Counted from the stretch's first letter, positions 14,961-22,492 are shown. The stretch: 24,813 bases of DNA from Fimenecus sp045532175 (GCA_045532175.1 JAZSFK010000001.1:1-24813), one strand, 5' to 3'. The notes: a model not told the origin generated them from the sequence alone. Numbers and translations are program-made.

Positions 14961-15824
14961 TTAAACCTCAACAACACCCTTGTTTGCAGGTTTGCAAAGA
15001 TAAACATTGTCGTACTTTTTAGAGAGTTTTGAGTAAGCATCCTCTGCACTGTTCTTGTCGCTGAAAATACCAAATACAGTTGGACCGCTACCACTCATAC
15101 AACAAGCATCCGCACCGCATTTTCTCATAACGCCCTTAATATGAGGACGTTTTGGCACTTCCACAGCCTGTTCAAAAACATTTCCGCACAAATTACAGAT
15201 TTTTTCATAATTACCCGCTGCAACTGCCTCAATCATTGAAACTCTGTCAAGGTGACGGACACGGGTAAGTGAATCAAATTGCGCATAAGCCTCGGGGGTT
15301 GAAACATCCTGGTCAGGTTTTGCAAGAACGATATAACATTCGGGGAAATCCTTTACAGGAGCAATAACATTACCTGTATTAAGGGCAATTGCAGTACCAC
15401 CAACAAGGCTGAATGGTATATCAGCACCAACCTTTGCACCAATGTCACAAAGCTGTTTTTCTGAAAGATTTGTTTCATAAATCTTATTTAAGCAATAAAG
15501 CACACCTGCACCGTCGGCACTTCCACCCGCAGTACCTGCTGCCATTGGAATATTCTTTTCAATTTCTATTGTTACTCCCCTGTCCTCAATGGAAAGTGCA
15601 TCAAAAAATGCCTTGGCGCATTTGTATGCAATGTTTTTTTCGTTACAAGGTACACCCTCGGTGTCACATTTAATAAAAATCTCATTATTACTGTTTTTTT
15701 CGACATTGATTGTATCATACAAATCAACTGACTGCATTATCATAAAAAGACTGTGATAACCATTGTCAAGTCTTTTCAGGATGTCAAGCATCAAATTGAT
15801 TTTCGCTGCTGCTTTAACCTTCAT
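14961..15824 (-). CDS. ispE: 4-diphosphocytidyl-2-C-methyl-D-erythritol kinase
   Basis: Phosphorylates CDP-methylerythritol with ATP in the non-mevalonate (MEP) route to isoprenoids. The protein has 287 residues, normal for IspE. It begins with the family signature KAAAKINLMLDILKRLDNGYH, and the GHMP-kinase ATP loop is MAAGTAGGSADGAGVLYCLN at about residues 91-110. The C-terminal GHMP motif is CCMSGSGPTVFGIFS. The ATG overlaps the stop of the PHP gene (TAATG), and GGAGG lies 7 bases upstream, so the two are translationally coupled. Confidence 0.95.
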   Translation of the reverse strand: MKVKAAAKINLMLDILKRLDNGYHSLFMIMQSVDLYDTINVEKNSNNEIFIKCDTEGVPCNEKNIAYKCAKAFFDALSIEDRGVTIEIEKNIPMAAGTAGGSADGAGVLYCLNKIYETNLSEKQLCDIGAKVGADIPFSLVGGTAIALNTGNVIAPVKDFPECYIVLAKPDQDVSTPEAYAQFDSLTRVRHLDRVSMIEAVAAGNYEKICNLCGNVFEQAVEVPKRPHIKGVMRKCGADACCMSGSGPTVFGIFSDKNSAEDAYSKLSKKYDNVYLCKPANKGVVEV

Positions 15825-16651
15825 TATTCTTCCTCCGTTTCAATTTTCATTTCTATAGGAGTACGCTTCTGGAAAAATGTTATGCTGTCAAAACCTGCTT
15901 CTAAAGCGCAACTGTATGCCATATCGATATCACAAGCCAGATGCTCGGCATAATGGGCATCTGAACCCACGGAAACATATTTTCCGCCAAGCTCTTTAAA
16001 TCGCTTTACAATATCAACCTCAGGAGAAAGTTTGTTGAGAGGTTGACGAAGTGCCGCTGTGTTAATTTCAAGTGCTTTGTCAGATTTCGCTGTAAGCAAA
16101 AGAATTTCATCAATCTGCTCTTGGAATTTACTTAAATCTATATCAAGATTTGATTGTGAGTAAAAATATCTCAACGGATATGTAAGGTGTGCAAGAACAT
16201 CGAAATTACCCCAATTAAGCATTTCGATTATTGCATTAAAATACTCCTTGAGAAGTTTTTCTGCCTCTTGAAGTGTAAGATTTTTCATAAAATAGAAATC
16301 CTCACCGCCACGAAGATTATGAACAGAACCTAAAACCACATCATAATCATGGGTTGCTAAAATCTTATCAGCAGTTGGAATATCGTAAGCAGGTTGACCC
16401 AATTCAATACCATTTAAAATCAGTATTTTTCCGCGAAAAGCCGAACGAACCTTTGACACCTCGAAAAAAGCCTGAAAAATACGTTTTTCATAAGTCGGGT
16501 CACCTTTATACTGGTCAACCTCACAATGGTCAGTGAAAGCCACTGCTCTTAAATCTGTAAACTCTGCTTTTTCGCAGAAAAACGTGGCAGAATGGTTTCC
16601 GTCAAAAGAATTATCTGTATGAACATGTAAATCCACAATATTTTTGTACAT
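15824..16651 (-). CDS. PHP-domain phosphoesterase, histidinol-phosphatase-like
   Basis: A 275-residue metal-dependent phosphoesterase of the PHP family. The metal ligands are visible in order: DLHVHTDNSFDG (motif 1), FTDHCE (motif 2), GSVHNL (motif 3) and SVGSDAHYAEHLA (motif 4). This fits the HisK/HisJ-type histidinol phosphatases, but no other histidine genes are here, so another phosphate ester is possible. The start at 16651 is chosen over 16690 because AGAGGTG lies just before it and it places motif 1 at the N-terminus as in relatives. First gene of a probable operon with ispE and the flavoprotein. Confidence 0.87.
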   Translation of the reverse strand: MYKNIVDLHVHTDNSFDGNHSATFFCEKAEFTDLRAVAFTDHCEVDQYKGDPTYEKRIFQAFFEVSKVRSAFRGKILILNGIELGQPAYDIPTADKILATHDYDVVLGSVHNLRGGEDFYFMKNLTLQEAEKLLKEYFNAIIEMLNWGNFDVLAHLTYPLRYFYSQSNLDIDLSKFQEQIDEILLLTAKSDKALEINTAALRQPLNKLSPEVDIVKRFKELGGKYVSVGSDAHYAEHLACDIDMAYSCALEAGFDSITFFQKRTPIEMKIETEEE

Positions 16652-16670
16652 AACAAACACCTCTTTATTT

Positions 16671-16700
16671 ATTCTACTACATATTACCATTATTTTTCAA
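16671..16700 (-). promoter_or_regulatory. Promoter of the PHP-ispE operon
   Basis: TTGAAA (16700-16695), 18 bases, TAGAAT (16676-16671) on the minus strand. Confidence 0.5.
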
Positions 16701-16729
16701 CAAAATTATAAAGATATTTAAGAAAGATA

Positions 16730-16758
16730 TTCACTTTTTTATTCCTTTGTGTTAAAAT
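16730..16758 (+). promoter_or_regulatory. Promoter of the ACT-PFL pair
   Basis: TTCACT (16730-16735), 17 bases, TAAAAT (16753-16758), about 25 bases before the likely ribosome binding site CGGAGGT. Confidence 0.45.
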
Positions 16759-16788
16759 ATTGACAATTAAATTTCGGAGGTAATCAAA

Positions 16789-17058
16789 ATGAGAGGAATT
16801 ATTACCGTAGTTGGTAAGGATATGGTTGGTATTCTTGCAAAGATTTCAGGCGTATGTGCCGAAAATCAGGTTAACGTTATTGAGGTTTCACAGTCAATTC
16901 TGCAAGATATGTTCTGTATGATTATGCTTGTTGATTTTGAAAAAGCAAATGTGCCTTTCACTGAATTTTCTGATAAAGTTACTGCACTTGGAAATGAAAT
17001 GGCTCTTTCAATCCACGTTATGCACGAGGATATTTTTAATTCAATGCACAGAATATAA
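16789..17058 (+). CDS. ACT domain protein (UPF0237 family)
   Basis: An 89-residue protein made of one ACT domain: RGIITVVGKDMVGILAKISG starts it, followed by the usual helix and strands (VNVIEVSQSILQDMFCMIMLV). ACT domains bind amino acids or similar small ligands as dimers. This family is nearly always encoded directly before the PFL protein, as here (15-base gap), so a joint task is likely though unproven. Strong GGAGG ribosome binding site. Confidence 0.93.
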   Translation: MRGIITVVGKDMVGILAKISGVCAENQVNVIEVSQSILQDMFCMIMLVDFEKANVPFTEFSDKVTALGNEMALSIHVMHEDIFNSMHRI

Positions 17059-17073
17059 ATTGAGGTATAAGTA

Positions 17074-18429
17074 ATGATAAATACACATGATATACTTGAA
17101 ACAATCAATATGATTCAAGATGAAAATCTTGATATCAGAACAATAACAATGGGTATTACCTTGCTTGATTGTTGCACAGGTGATGCAAAATCCACTTGTG
17201 ACAAAATCTATGAAAAGATGACAGGAAAAGCAGAAAACCTGGTAAAAACAGGCGAAGACATTGAGAAAGAATATGGTATTCCCATTATCAATAAAAGAAT
17301 TTCTGTTACACCAATCTCAATGATTTTAGCATCAGGCAAAGGTGACCCGGTTTTATATGCAAAAACACTTGAAAGAGTTGCACAGACCGTTGGTGTAAAC
17401 TTTATCGGCGGATATTCGGCACTCGTTCAAAAAGGATTTGCTGCAGGTGATGAAGCACTTATCCGCAGTATTCCCGAAGCCCTTGACGTAACTGACCATA
17501 TTTGTTCATCAGTTAATATCGGCTCGACAAAAGCGGGTATCAATATGGATGCAGTTAAGATGATGGGACAGATTATCAAGGAGTCAGCAGAGGTTACGGC
17601 TAACAAGGGTTGTATCGGCCCTGCAAAGTTAGTTGTTTTCTGTAATGCTCCCGAGGATAACCCATTTATGGCAGGTGCCTTTCACGGTGTCGGTGAACCT
17701 GACTGCGTAATCAATGTTGGTGTATCAGGTCCGGGTGTTGTTCGTTCAGCGATTTCAAAAATCCCTGATGCAAACATCACGGAAGTTGCAGATATGGTTA
17801 AACGTACCGCATTTAAAATTACAAGAATGGGTCAGCTTGTAGCCTGTGAGGCATCAAAAAGACTCGACGTACCTTTTGGTATTGTTGACCTTTCCCTTGC
17901 TCCTACACCTGCGATTGGTGACTCTGTTGCATACATTCTTGAAGAAATGGGTCTTGAACAATGCGGTGCTCACGGCACAACTGCTTGTCTTGCTCTCCTT
18001 AATGACGCAGTTAAAAAAGGTGGTGTTATGGCTTCCTCTCACGTTGGCGGGCTTTCAGGTGCATTTATTCCTGTTTCTGAAGATGCCGGTATGATTGCAG
18101 CTGCGACAAGTGGTGCATTGACAATAGAAAAACTTGAGGCAATGACTTGTGTTTGCTCTGTTGGTCTTGACATGATTATTGTACCGGGTGATACAACCGC
18201 AGAAGTCCTTTCAGGAATTATTGCTGATGAAGCCGCAATCGGTATGGTAAATTCAAAGACGACTGCAGTAAGACTTATTCCTGCTATCGGCAAGAATATC
18301 GGTGATACACTTAATTTCGGCGGACTTTTGGGATATGGTCCTGTTATGAAATTAAATACAGCATCCCCTGCTAAATTCATTAACCGTGGCGGAAGAATCC
18401 CCGCACCATTACAGAGTTTGAAGAACTAA
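17074..18429 (+). CDS. PFL family protein (UPF0210, DUF711)
   Basis: A 451-residue cytoplasmic protein with the full length and order of the UPF0210 family: IRTITMGITLLDC near the N-terminus, NKRISVTPISMI, a central HGVGEPDCVINVGVSGPGVV and the C-terminal RGGRIPAPLQSLKN. It has the glycyl-radical/pyruvate-formate-lyase-like barrel that gave the name, but no glycyl-radical site can be seen. Function is unknown. It is followed by a bidirectional terminator shared with the convergent LRR gene. Confidence 0.93.
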   Translation: MINTHDILETINMIQDENLDIRTITMGITLLDCCTGDAKSTCDKIYEKMTGKAENLVKTGEDIEKEYGIPIINKRISVTPISMILASGKGDPVLYAKTLERVAQTVGVNFIGGYSALVQKGFAAGDEALIRSIPEALDVTDHICSSVNIGSTKAGINMDAVKMMGQIIKESAEVTANKGCIGPAKLVVFCNAPEDNPFMAGAFHGVGEPDCVINVGVSGPGVVRSAISKIPDANITEVADMVKRTAFKITRMGQLVACEASKRLDVPFGIVDLSLAPTPAIGDSVAYILEEMGLEQCGAHGTTACLALLNDAVKKGGVMASSHVGGLSGAFIPVSEDAGMIAAATSGALTIEKLEAMTCVCSVGLDMIIVPGDTTAEVLSGIIADEAAIGMVNSKTTAVRLIPAIGKNIGDTLNFGGLLGYGPVMKLNTASPAKFINRGGRIPAPLQSLKN

Positions 18430-18447
18430 AATTGCTTATAAAAGATT

Positions 18448-18482
18448 AAGGGTAGTAACCGTAAAAGGTTACTACCCTTTTA
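18448..18482. terminator. Bidirectional terminator between PFL and LRR genes
   Basis: AAGGGTAGTAACC (18448-18460), 6-base loop, GGTTACTACCCTT (18467-18479), then T on the plus strand and A-rich DNA on the other side. Perfect 13-bp stem serving convergent genes. Confidence 0.9.
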
Positions 18483-18487
18483 TTATG

Positions 18488-20746
18488 TTATTCTATAATG
18501 AGTTTGCCGTCTGCGTCAAAGTTGTACCATCCTGCTTGGATTGGTGTTCCGTCTTCAAAAGTCAAGCCATTTGTTCTCTCTGCTTTGACGTAAACTCTCT
18601 TATCTTTAACGATTTCATGACGGTCGCCTATGTAGTAGAAATCACCATCGACCTCAACAAGTTGGTATGCTTTTAATTGAGTATTGTTCTTGTAAACTTT
18701 ATTACCAACTATGCCGTCAAGAATAATCATTTTACCATTTTCATCAAAATCATAATAACCTGCTGTGAGTGGTGCACCATCTGCATAAGTTAAGCCGTTA
18801 AGTCTTTCTGATTTGATGTAAACTCTATTATTCTTAACAATTTCATGGCGGTCAGCGATATAATAGAAATCACCATCAACCTCAACAAGTTGGTATGCCT
18901 TTAATTGTACATTATTCTTATAAATCTTGTTACCTACAATGCCATCAAGAATAATCATTTTACCATTTTCGTCAAATTCATAATATCCTGCTTGGAGTGG
19001 AGTGTCATCAGTATATACAAATCCTTCTACTCTGTCTGCTTTGATGTACACCTTCTTATTCTTAACAATTTCATGGCGGTCAGCGATATAATAGAAATCG
19101 CCATCTACTTCAACAAGTTGGTATGCCTTTAATTGAACATTATTCTTGTACACTTTATTACCAACTATGCCATCAAGAATAATCATTTTACCATCTGTGT
19201 CAAAATCATACCATCCTGCAGTAATTGGCGTTCCGTCGGCAAACGTTAAGTCATTTGTTCTTTCTGCCTTGATGTAAACTTTCTTATTCTTTACTATTTC
19301 GTGACGGTCACCTATGTAGTAGAAATCACCCTCGAATTCTACAAGTTGATATGCTTTTAATATCACATCATTCTTATAGAAATAATCACCCTTAATGCCT
19401 GTGAATTTGCTAGGGTCAATGCCATTATAATAGATTGTTGCGTTTAACAAACAATCATTGAATTTCCAAATATAAATTTCTTTCCATTGACTCTCTTTTC
19501 CCTCATAATATACTTTGTCAAGATTTTCGCAATCATAAAATGCGTAATCATCAATCGTTGTTATACTATCAGGAATCACTATACTGGTAAGGCTCTCACA
19601 TCCCCAAAATAGACAAAAACTAATCATTTTTACACTGTCAGGAATTGTTATAGATTTAAGGCTATTACAATAACTAAATGCACTACCACCTATTTCCGTT
19701 ACACTGTCGGGAATTGTTATTTTTGTAAGGCTATCGCAATATCTAAATGCGTAATCTCCAATTGTTGTCACACCATTATTTATAATAACTGTCTTTATAT
19801 CATATTTATAGTTTTTCCAAGGAATACTCTCCTCAGTAAAATCACTCATTTCCCCTACCCCAGAAATGGTAAGTGTACCTGTTGATTCGTCAAATTCCCA
19901 TGTGAGATTTTCACCACAAGTGCCTGTAATTCTATAATGAATTGTGGCATTGAGTAATAGGTCGTTACCAGCGTATGTATTATCAATTGATATGTTATTC
20001 CATTCATCCTCTGTTCCTGAATAATAAACATCTGTGAGGCTATTACACCACTTAAACGCAGAAGACTCAATTGTTGTTATGCTACTACCAAAATTCACTT
20101 TTAAGAGATTCTTGCATCCAGAAAAAGTAGCATATCCAATTTTTGTTACATTATTGCCGATTGTAACACTTGTAAGACCTTCGCAACAATTAAATGCATA
20201 ATCTCCAAGCGTTGTTACACTATCAGGAATTGTTATGCTTGTAATACTATTGCTTGTGGAAAATGCGGAATCACCAATTATTATTACACTGTCAGGGATT
20301 ATTACACTCGTAAGACCGCAATCGCCAAATGACCATCTCCCAATTACCGTTACGCTGTCAGGGATTGTTAAATCTTTAAGCATGCGACATCCATAGAATG
20401 CATAATCGCCAATTGCTGTTACAGCATCACCAATTGATACACTTGCAAGAGAATAACAACCATCAAATACTTCAGAACCAATTGTTGTTACATCATCATT
20501 TATTACAACTGTTTTGATGCTATTCTTATATTTTTCCCATGGACGATTATTATATTGATAATCATCCATCGCACCTGTACCTGAAATGGTTAATGTGCCT
20601 GTTGATTCGTCAAATTCCCATGTGAGATTTTCACCACATGTGCCTGAATATGTAGCTGCACTTGCAGTAATGGTCGACATTGGGATAATTGAAATTACCA
20701 TTATCAATGCCAAGATAAATGATAAAAATTTGCTTGTTCTTTTCAT
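18488..20746 (-). CDS. Secreted BspA-type leucine-rich repeat protein with four C-terminal 76-residue repeats
   Basis: A 752-residue exported protein. Signal peptide about residues 1-30 (FILALIMVISIIPMS core, cut near SAA). Two LRR blocks follow, each opened by the header GTCGENLTWEFDESTGTLTI and built of LRR_5 units such as LTSVIIPDSVIIIGDSAFS. The header DNA recurs exactly 720 bases apart, so one block is a duplication of the other. The C-terminus holds four repeats of 76 residues (KAYQLVEVDGDFYYI, DRHEIVKN, AGYYDFDENGKMIILDGI); the aromatic GWYDFD...GKM turns resemble cell-wall-binding repeats. The ATG at 20746 is chosen because GGAGG and the signal peptide follow from it. BspA-like LRR proteins often bind host or microbial surfaces. 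No sortase signal is seen. Expression is probably controlled by the leader at 20774-20976. Confidence 0.92.
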   Translation of the reverse strand: MKRTSKFLSFILALIMVISIIPMSTITASAATYSGTCGENLTWEFDESTGTLTISGTGAMDDYQYNNRPWEKYKNSIKTVVINDDVTTIGSEVFDGCYSLASVSIGDAVTAIGDYAFYGCRMLKDLTIPDSVTVIGRWSFGDCGLTSVIIPDSVIIIGDSAFSTSNSITSITIPDSVTTLGDYAFNCCEGLTSVTIGNNVTKIGYATFSGCKNLLKVNFGSSITTIESSAFKWCNSLTDVYYSGTEDEWNNISIDNTYAGNDLLLNATIHYRITGTCGENLTWEFDESTGTLTISGVGEMSDFTEESIPWKNYKYDIKTVIINNGVTTIGDYAFRYCDSLTKITIPDSVTEIGGSAFSYCNSLKSITIPDSVKMISFCLFWGCESLTSIVIPDSITTIDDYAFYDCENLDKVYYEGKESQWKEIYIWKFNDCLLNATIYYNGIDPSKFTGIKGDYFYKNDVILKAYQLVEFEGDFYYIGDRHEIVKNKKVYIKAERTNDLTFADGTPITAGWYDFDTDGKMIILDGIVGNKVYKNNVQLKAYQLVEVDGDFYYIADRHEIVKNKKVYIKADRVEGFVYTDDTPLQAGYYEFDENGKMIILDGIVGNKIYKNNVQLKAYQLVEVDGDFYYIADRHEIVKNNRVYIKSERLNGLTYADGAPLTAGYYDFDENGKMIILDGIVGNKVYKNNTQLKAYQLVEVDGDFYYIGDRHEIVKDKRVYVKAERTNGLTFEDGTPIQAGWYNFDADGKLIIE
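18491..19390 (-). repeat. Four tandem 228-bp coding repeats
   Basis: Units at 19390-19163, 19162-18935, 18934-18707 and 18706-18491 (last one 72 codons). A marker (CAACAAGTTGG-like) recurs at exactly 228-base steps (18655, 18883, 19111, 19339). The middle copies are almost identical in DNA over tens of bases, suggesting recent expansion. Confidence 0.9.
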
Positions 20747-20762
20747 TTTCTTTTCCTCCATA

Positions 20763-20797
20763 AAAATAAAAAAGTGCGACCACCGAAGCAGCCGCAC
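20763..20797 (-). terminator. Intrinsic terminator inside the LRR gene leader
   Basis: Minus-strand RNA GTGCGGCTGC-TTCG-GTGGTCGCAC forms a 10-bp stem (with G-U pairs) closed by UUCG and followed by TTTTTTATTTTT. It ends 3 bases before the ribosome binding site of the LRR gene, so it can only act as an attenuator of that gene. Confidence 0.85.
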
Positions 20798-20976
20798 AAA
20801 AAACGCAAACTCCGATAGTCGCCAAACCAATTCAATATAAAGGGCAATTAAGCACAATCACATTGTCAGAATCTGCATTTTTATCAAATTCACATTATGT
20901 GATTATGCAAAAATGAGCATAATATCCCTATAAAAAAATAGAAATCGCCCTTATTTTTATATTCAATTGGTTTGGC
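20774..20976 (-). promoter_or_regulatory. Candidate riboswitch or attenuator leader of the LRR gene
   Basis: The leader RNA starts near 20976. Its first bases GCCAAACCAATT pair with the segment ending AATTGGTTTGGC at 20832-20821, and further pairs reach to GGGC/GCCC, closing a domain of about 100 bases with small hairpins (TCACATAATGTGA, ATGC...GCAT). Directly after comes GCGACTATCGGAG (20822-20810), which can form 13 contiguous pairs with CTTCGGTGGTCGC (20788-20776), the loop and 3' half of the terminator. The two structures exclude each other, and the antiterminator shares two bases with the 5' stem. I recognise no known riboswitch, T-box or protein-binding leader motif. Confidence 0.72.
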
Positions 20977-20982
20977 ATTTTT

Positions 20983-21011
20983 AGTATATCACGGAGAGAT
21001 GAAAAAATCAA
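20983..21011 (-). promoter_or_regulatory. Promoter of the LRR gene
   Basis: TTGATT (21011-21006), 17 bases, TATACT (20988-20983) on the minus strand. Predicted start at about 20976 is the first base of the long leader stem. The 570 bases between the LRR and sigK genes otherwise hold only the repeats below. Confidence 0.65.
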
Positions 21012-21062
21012 CAATTTATTAAATTCGTAATTCTAAATGCGAAATGTGGAATTATGCTGTTA

Positions 21063-21090
21063 GAGAGATTCTTCGCTTCGCCAGAATGAC
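21063..21090. repeat. Dispersed GAAGCGAAGAATCT-type repeat
   Basis: Read on the minus strand: GTCATTCTGGCGAAGCGAAG then AATCTCT. A very similar string is scattered in many bacterial genomes (established from experience, no search made). Non-coding. Confidence 0.55.
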
Positions 21091-21167
21091 ATATTATTTA
21101 ATTTATTCGATAAAATGGGGTTGTCGAAATAAGTGCAAAGTGTCGGAATTGCGTTGCTATTGTAATA

Positions 21168-21285
21168 CCTCCCTCTGACGAGGGAGGTGTCTGCGTTAGC
21201 AGACGGAGGGAGAGATAGGCTTATGTGTTTACTAAATCTCTCCCTCAGTCTCACTTCGTTCGACAGCTCCCTCGTCAGAGGGAGC
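21168..21285. repeat. MITE-like palindromic element, 118 bp
   Basis: The ends are two hairpins in inverted order: CCTCCCTCTGACGAGGGAGG (21168-21187) and GCTCCCTCGTCAGAGGGAGC (21266-21285). Between them are GTCTGC-GTTA-GCAGAC (21189-21204) and a longer stem GAGGGAGAGAT / ATCTCTCCCTC (21206-21216, 21236-21246). No gene inside. Cores of the same repeat occur at 8829 and 11865. Confidence 0.75.
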
Positions 21286-21317
21286 CTAAAAAAGAATAAA
21301 TCAAAGAGTTCGACAAA

Positions 21318-22016
21318 TTATAATTTGTCAACCTCAAACAGTTCTCGCAATTCCTCAATTGCCTTGGTTTCGATTCTTGAAACATAGGAACGTGATATTC
21401 CTAATTTAAGTGCTATTTCCCGTTGTGTCAGCGGTTCGGTATCATAAAGTCCATATCGCATTATCAAAATATGTTTTTTCCTTTGGTCCTTAATACTTTC
21501 TATATATGAATACAATTTTTCTGTCTGCATTTTAAGTTCAACCTCATCGAACACGGATTCCGTACTGTAAATTATATCTGTAAATGTCAAAGGATTTCCT
21601 TCGCTGTCTGTATCAATTGGTTCGTCCATTGAAATTTCCTGTGCATTCTTTTTGCGGACACGAAAATGCATAAAAATCTCATTTTCTATACATCTTGACG
21701 CATAGGTTGCAAGACGTGTCCCCTTTGTATAGTCAAAAGTATTTATAGCTTTTATAAGTCCTATTGTTCCTATTGATATGATATCCTCTTGGTCGGAATA
21801 GTTTGAATAATACTTTTTTATTATATGTGCCACAAGTCGCATATTGTGATTTACAAGCTTGTTTCTGGCATTTATATCCCCATCCTTGTGAAATTTTATA
21901 AGTTCCGCTTCCTCTTCTTTGGCAGATAACGGCTTCGGAAATGTATTTGCAGAGGACAAATGAAGCATAAAATAAAGAATATTTGTTGAAAGACTTTGCA
22001 ATAATGACAATAACAT
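21318..22016 (-). CDS. sigK: Sporulation sigma factor, SigK type
   Basis: A 232-residue sigma-70 family protein. Residues 1-22 are a hydrophobic pro-sequence (LSLLQSLSTNILYFML), then NTFPKPLSAKEEEAEL as in SigK. Region 2 is at about 45-118, with IISIGTIGLIKAINTFD and RLATYASRCIENEI (promoter -10 binding). Region 4 HTH is TQREIALKLGISRSYVSRIE near 195-220. The start is ATG 22016 with GAGGTG upstream; it gives the expected pro-sequence length. SigK drives late mother-cell genes after SpoIVFB removes the pro-sequence. The gene is uninterrupted (no skin element). SigE is the closest alternative, but the NTFPKPLS start favours SigK. Confidence 0.9.
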   Translation of the reverse strand: MLLSLLQSLSTNILYFMLHLSSANTFPKPLSAKEEEAELIKFHKDGDINARNKLVNHNMRLVAHIIKKYYSNYSDQEDIISIGTIGLIKAINTFDYTKGTRLATYASRCIENEIFMHFRVRKKNAQEISMDEPIDTDSEGNPLTFTDIIYSTESVFDEVELKMQTEKLYSYIESIKDQRKKHILIMRYGLYDTEPLTQREIALKLGISRSYVSRIETKAIEELRELFEVDKL

Positions 22017-22091
22017 AAAAACACCTCGTGAGAATATATGCAAGTTATGATTTAAAGTTTGCAAGTCCTTTAAAATTTTACAAAAAAGCCC

Positions 22092-22120
22092 TTGACATCA
22101 AGTGTCTTTTATGATATTAT
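22092..22120 (+). promoter_or_regulatory. Promoter of the serine tRNA genes
   Basis: TTGACA (22092-22097), 17 bases, TATTAT (22115-22120): close to perfect consensus, 15 bases before the first tRNA. Confidence 0.85.
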
Positions 22121-22135
22121 AATCAAGCCCAATAC

Positions 22136-22224
22136 GGAGAGATACCGAAGTGGTTATAACGGAACGGTCTTGAAAACCGTCGTACGGCAACGTACCGTGG
22201 GTTCGAATCCCACTCTCTCCGCCA
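22136..22224 (+). tRNA. tRNA-Ser (anticodon UGA)
   Basis: Acceptor stem GGAGAGA (22136-22142) pairs with TCTCTCC (22214-22220), followed by G and an encoded CCA. Anticodon stem ACGGT/ACCGT with loop CTTGAAA, anticodon TGA at 22171-22173. Long variable arm GTACGGCAACGTAC as in class II tRNAs, and T-loop GTTCGAATC. Reads UCA codons (and others by wobble). Confidence 0.97.
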
Positions 22225-22226
22225 CT

Positions 22227-22258
22227 GCGGGTTGTATGTTAAGTGCAACCCGCTTTTT
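22227..22258 (+). terminator. Terminator between the two serine tRNAs
   Basis: GCGGGTTG (22227-22234), 11-base loop, CAACCCGC (22246-22253), TTTTT. It may separate or only attenuate expression of the second tRNA, for which no clear own promoter is seen in the 29 bases before it. Confidence 0.8.
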
Positions 22259-22287
22259 AATTAAATAACCCTAAACACGTTACACTT

Positions 22288-22378
22288 GCAGAAGTACTCA
22301 AGTTGGTGACGAGGCGCCCCTGCTAAGGGCGTAGGCCGGGAAACCGGTGCGAGAGTTCGAGTCTCTCCTTCTGCGCCA
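22288..22378 (+). tRNA. tRNA-Ser (anticodon GCU)
   Basis: Acceptor stem GCAGAAG (22288-22294) pairs with CTTCTGC (22368-22374), then G and CCA. Anticodon stem CGCCC/GGGCG with loop CTGCTAA, anticodon GCT at 22322-22324. Long variable arm (GGCCGGGAAACCGGTGC region) and T-loop GTTCGAGTC. Reads AGC and AGU codons. Confidence 0.97.
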
Positions 22379-22381
22379 AAG

Positions 22382-22423
22382 AATAACCGTCATTCTGATA
22401 CAACGGAATGACGGTTATTTTAT
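22382..22423 (+). terminator. Terminator after tRNA-Ser(GCU)
   Basis: AATAACCGTCATTC (22382-22395) and GAATGACGGTTATT (22406-22419) form a perfect 14-bp stem with a T-rich tail. Confidence 0.9.
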
Positions 22424-22492
22424 ACCCAAAATCAGCATTTTGAGAACTTTTTGGGAGAGAAATCTCTAAAATGACAATTTAATTCCACTTCA

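Noticed and set aside
20747..20857. N-terminal extension of the LRR protein to 20857
   Set aside because: It would translate the terminator and its T-tract; the signal peptide begins at the ATG at 20746 with GGAGG in front.
20821..20976. Inverted repeat as a MITE
   Set aside because: No target duplication at the ends; the predicted transcript start coincides with the first base of the stem, and it leads directly into an antiterminator. Kept as an alternative in the finding's refutation.
22033..22040. CATATATT as a SigE/SigK-type -10 for sigK
   Set aside because: It would start transcription inside the Shine-Dalgarno of sigK, and no convincing -35 lies upstream.
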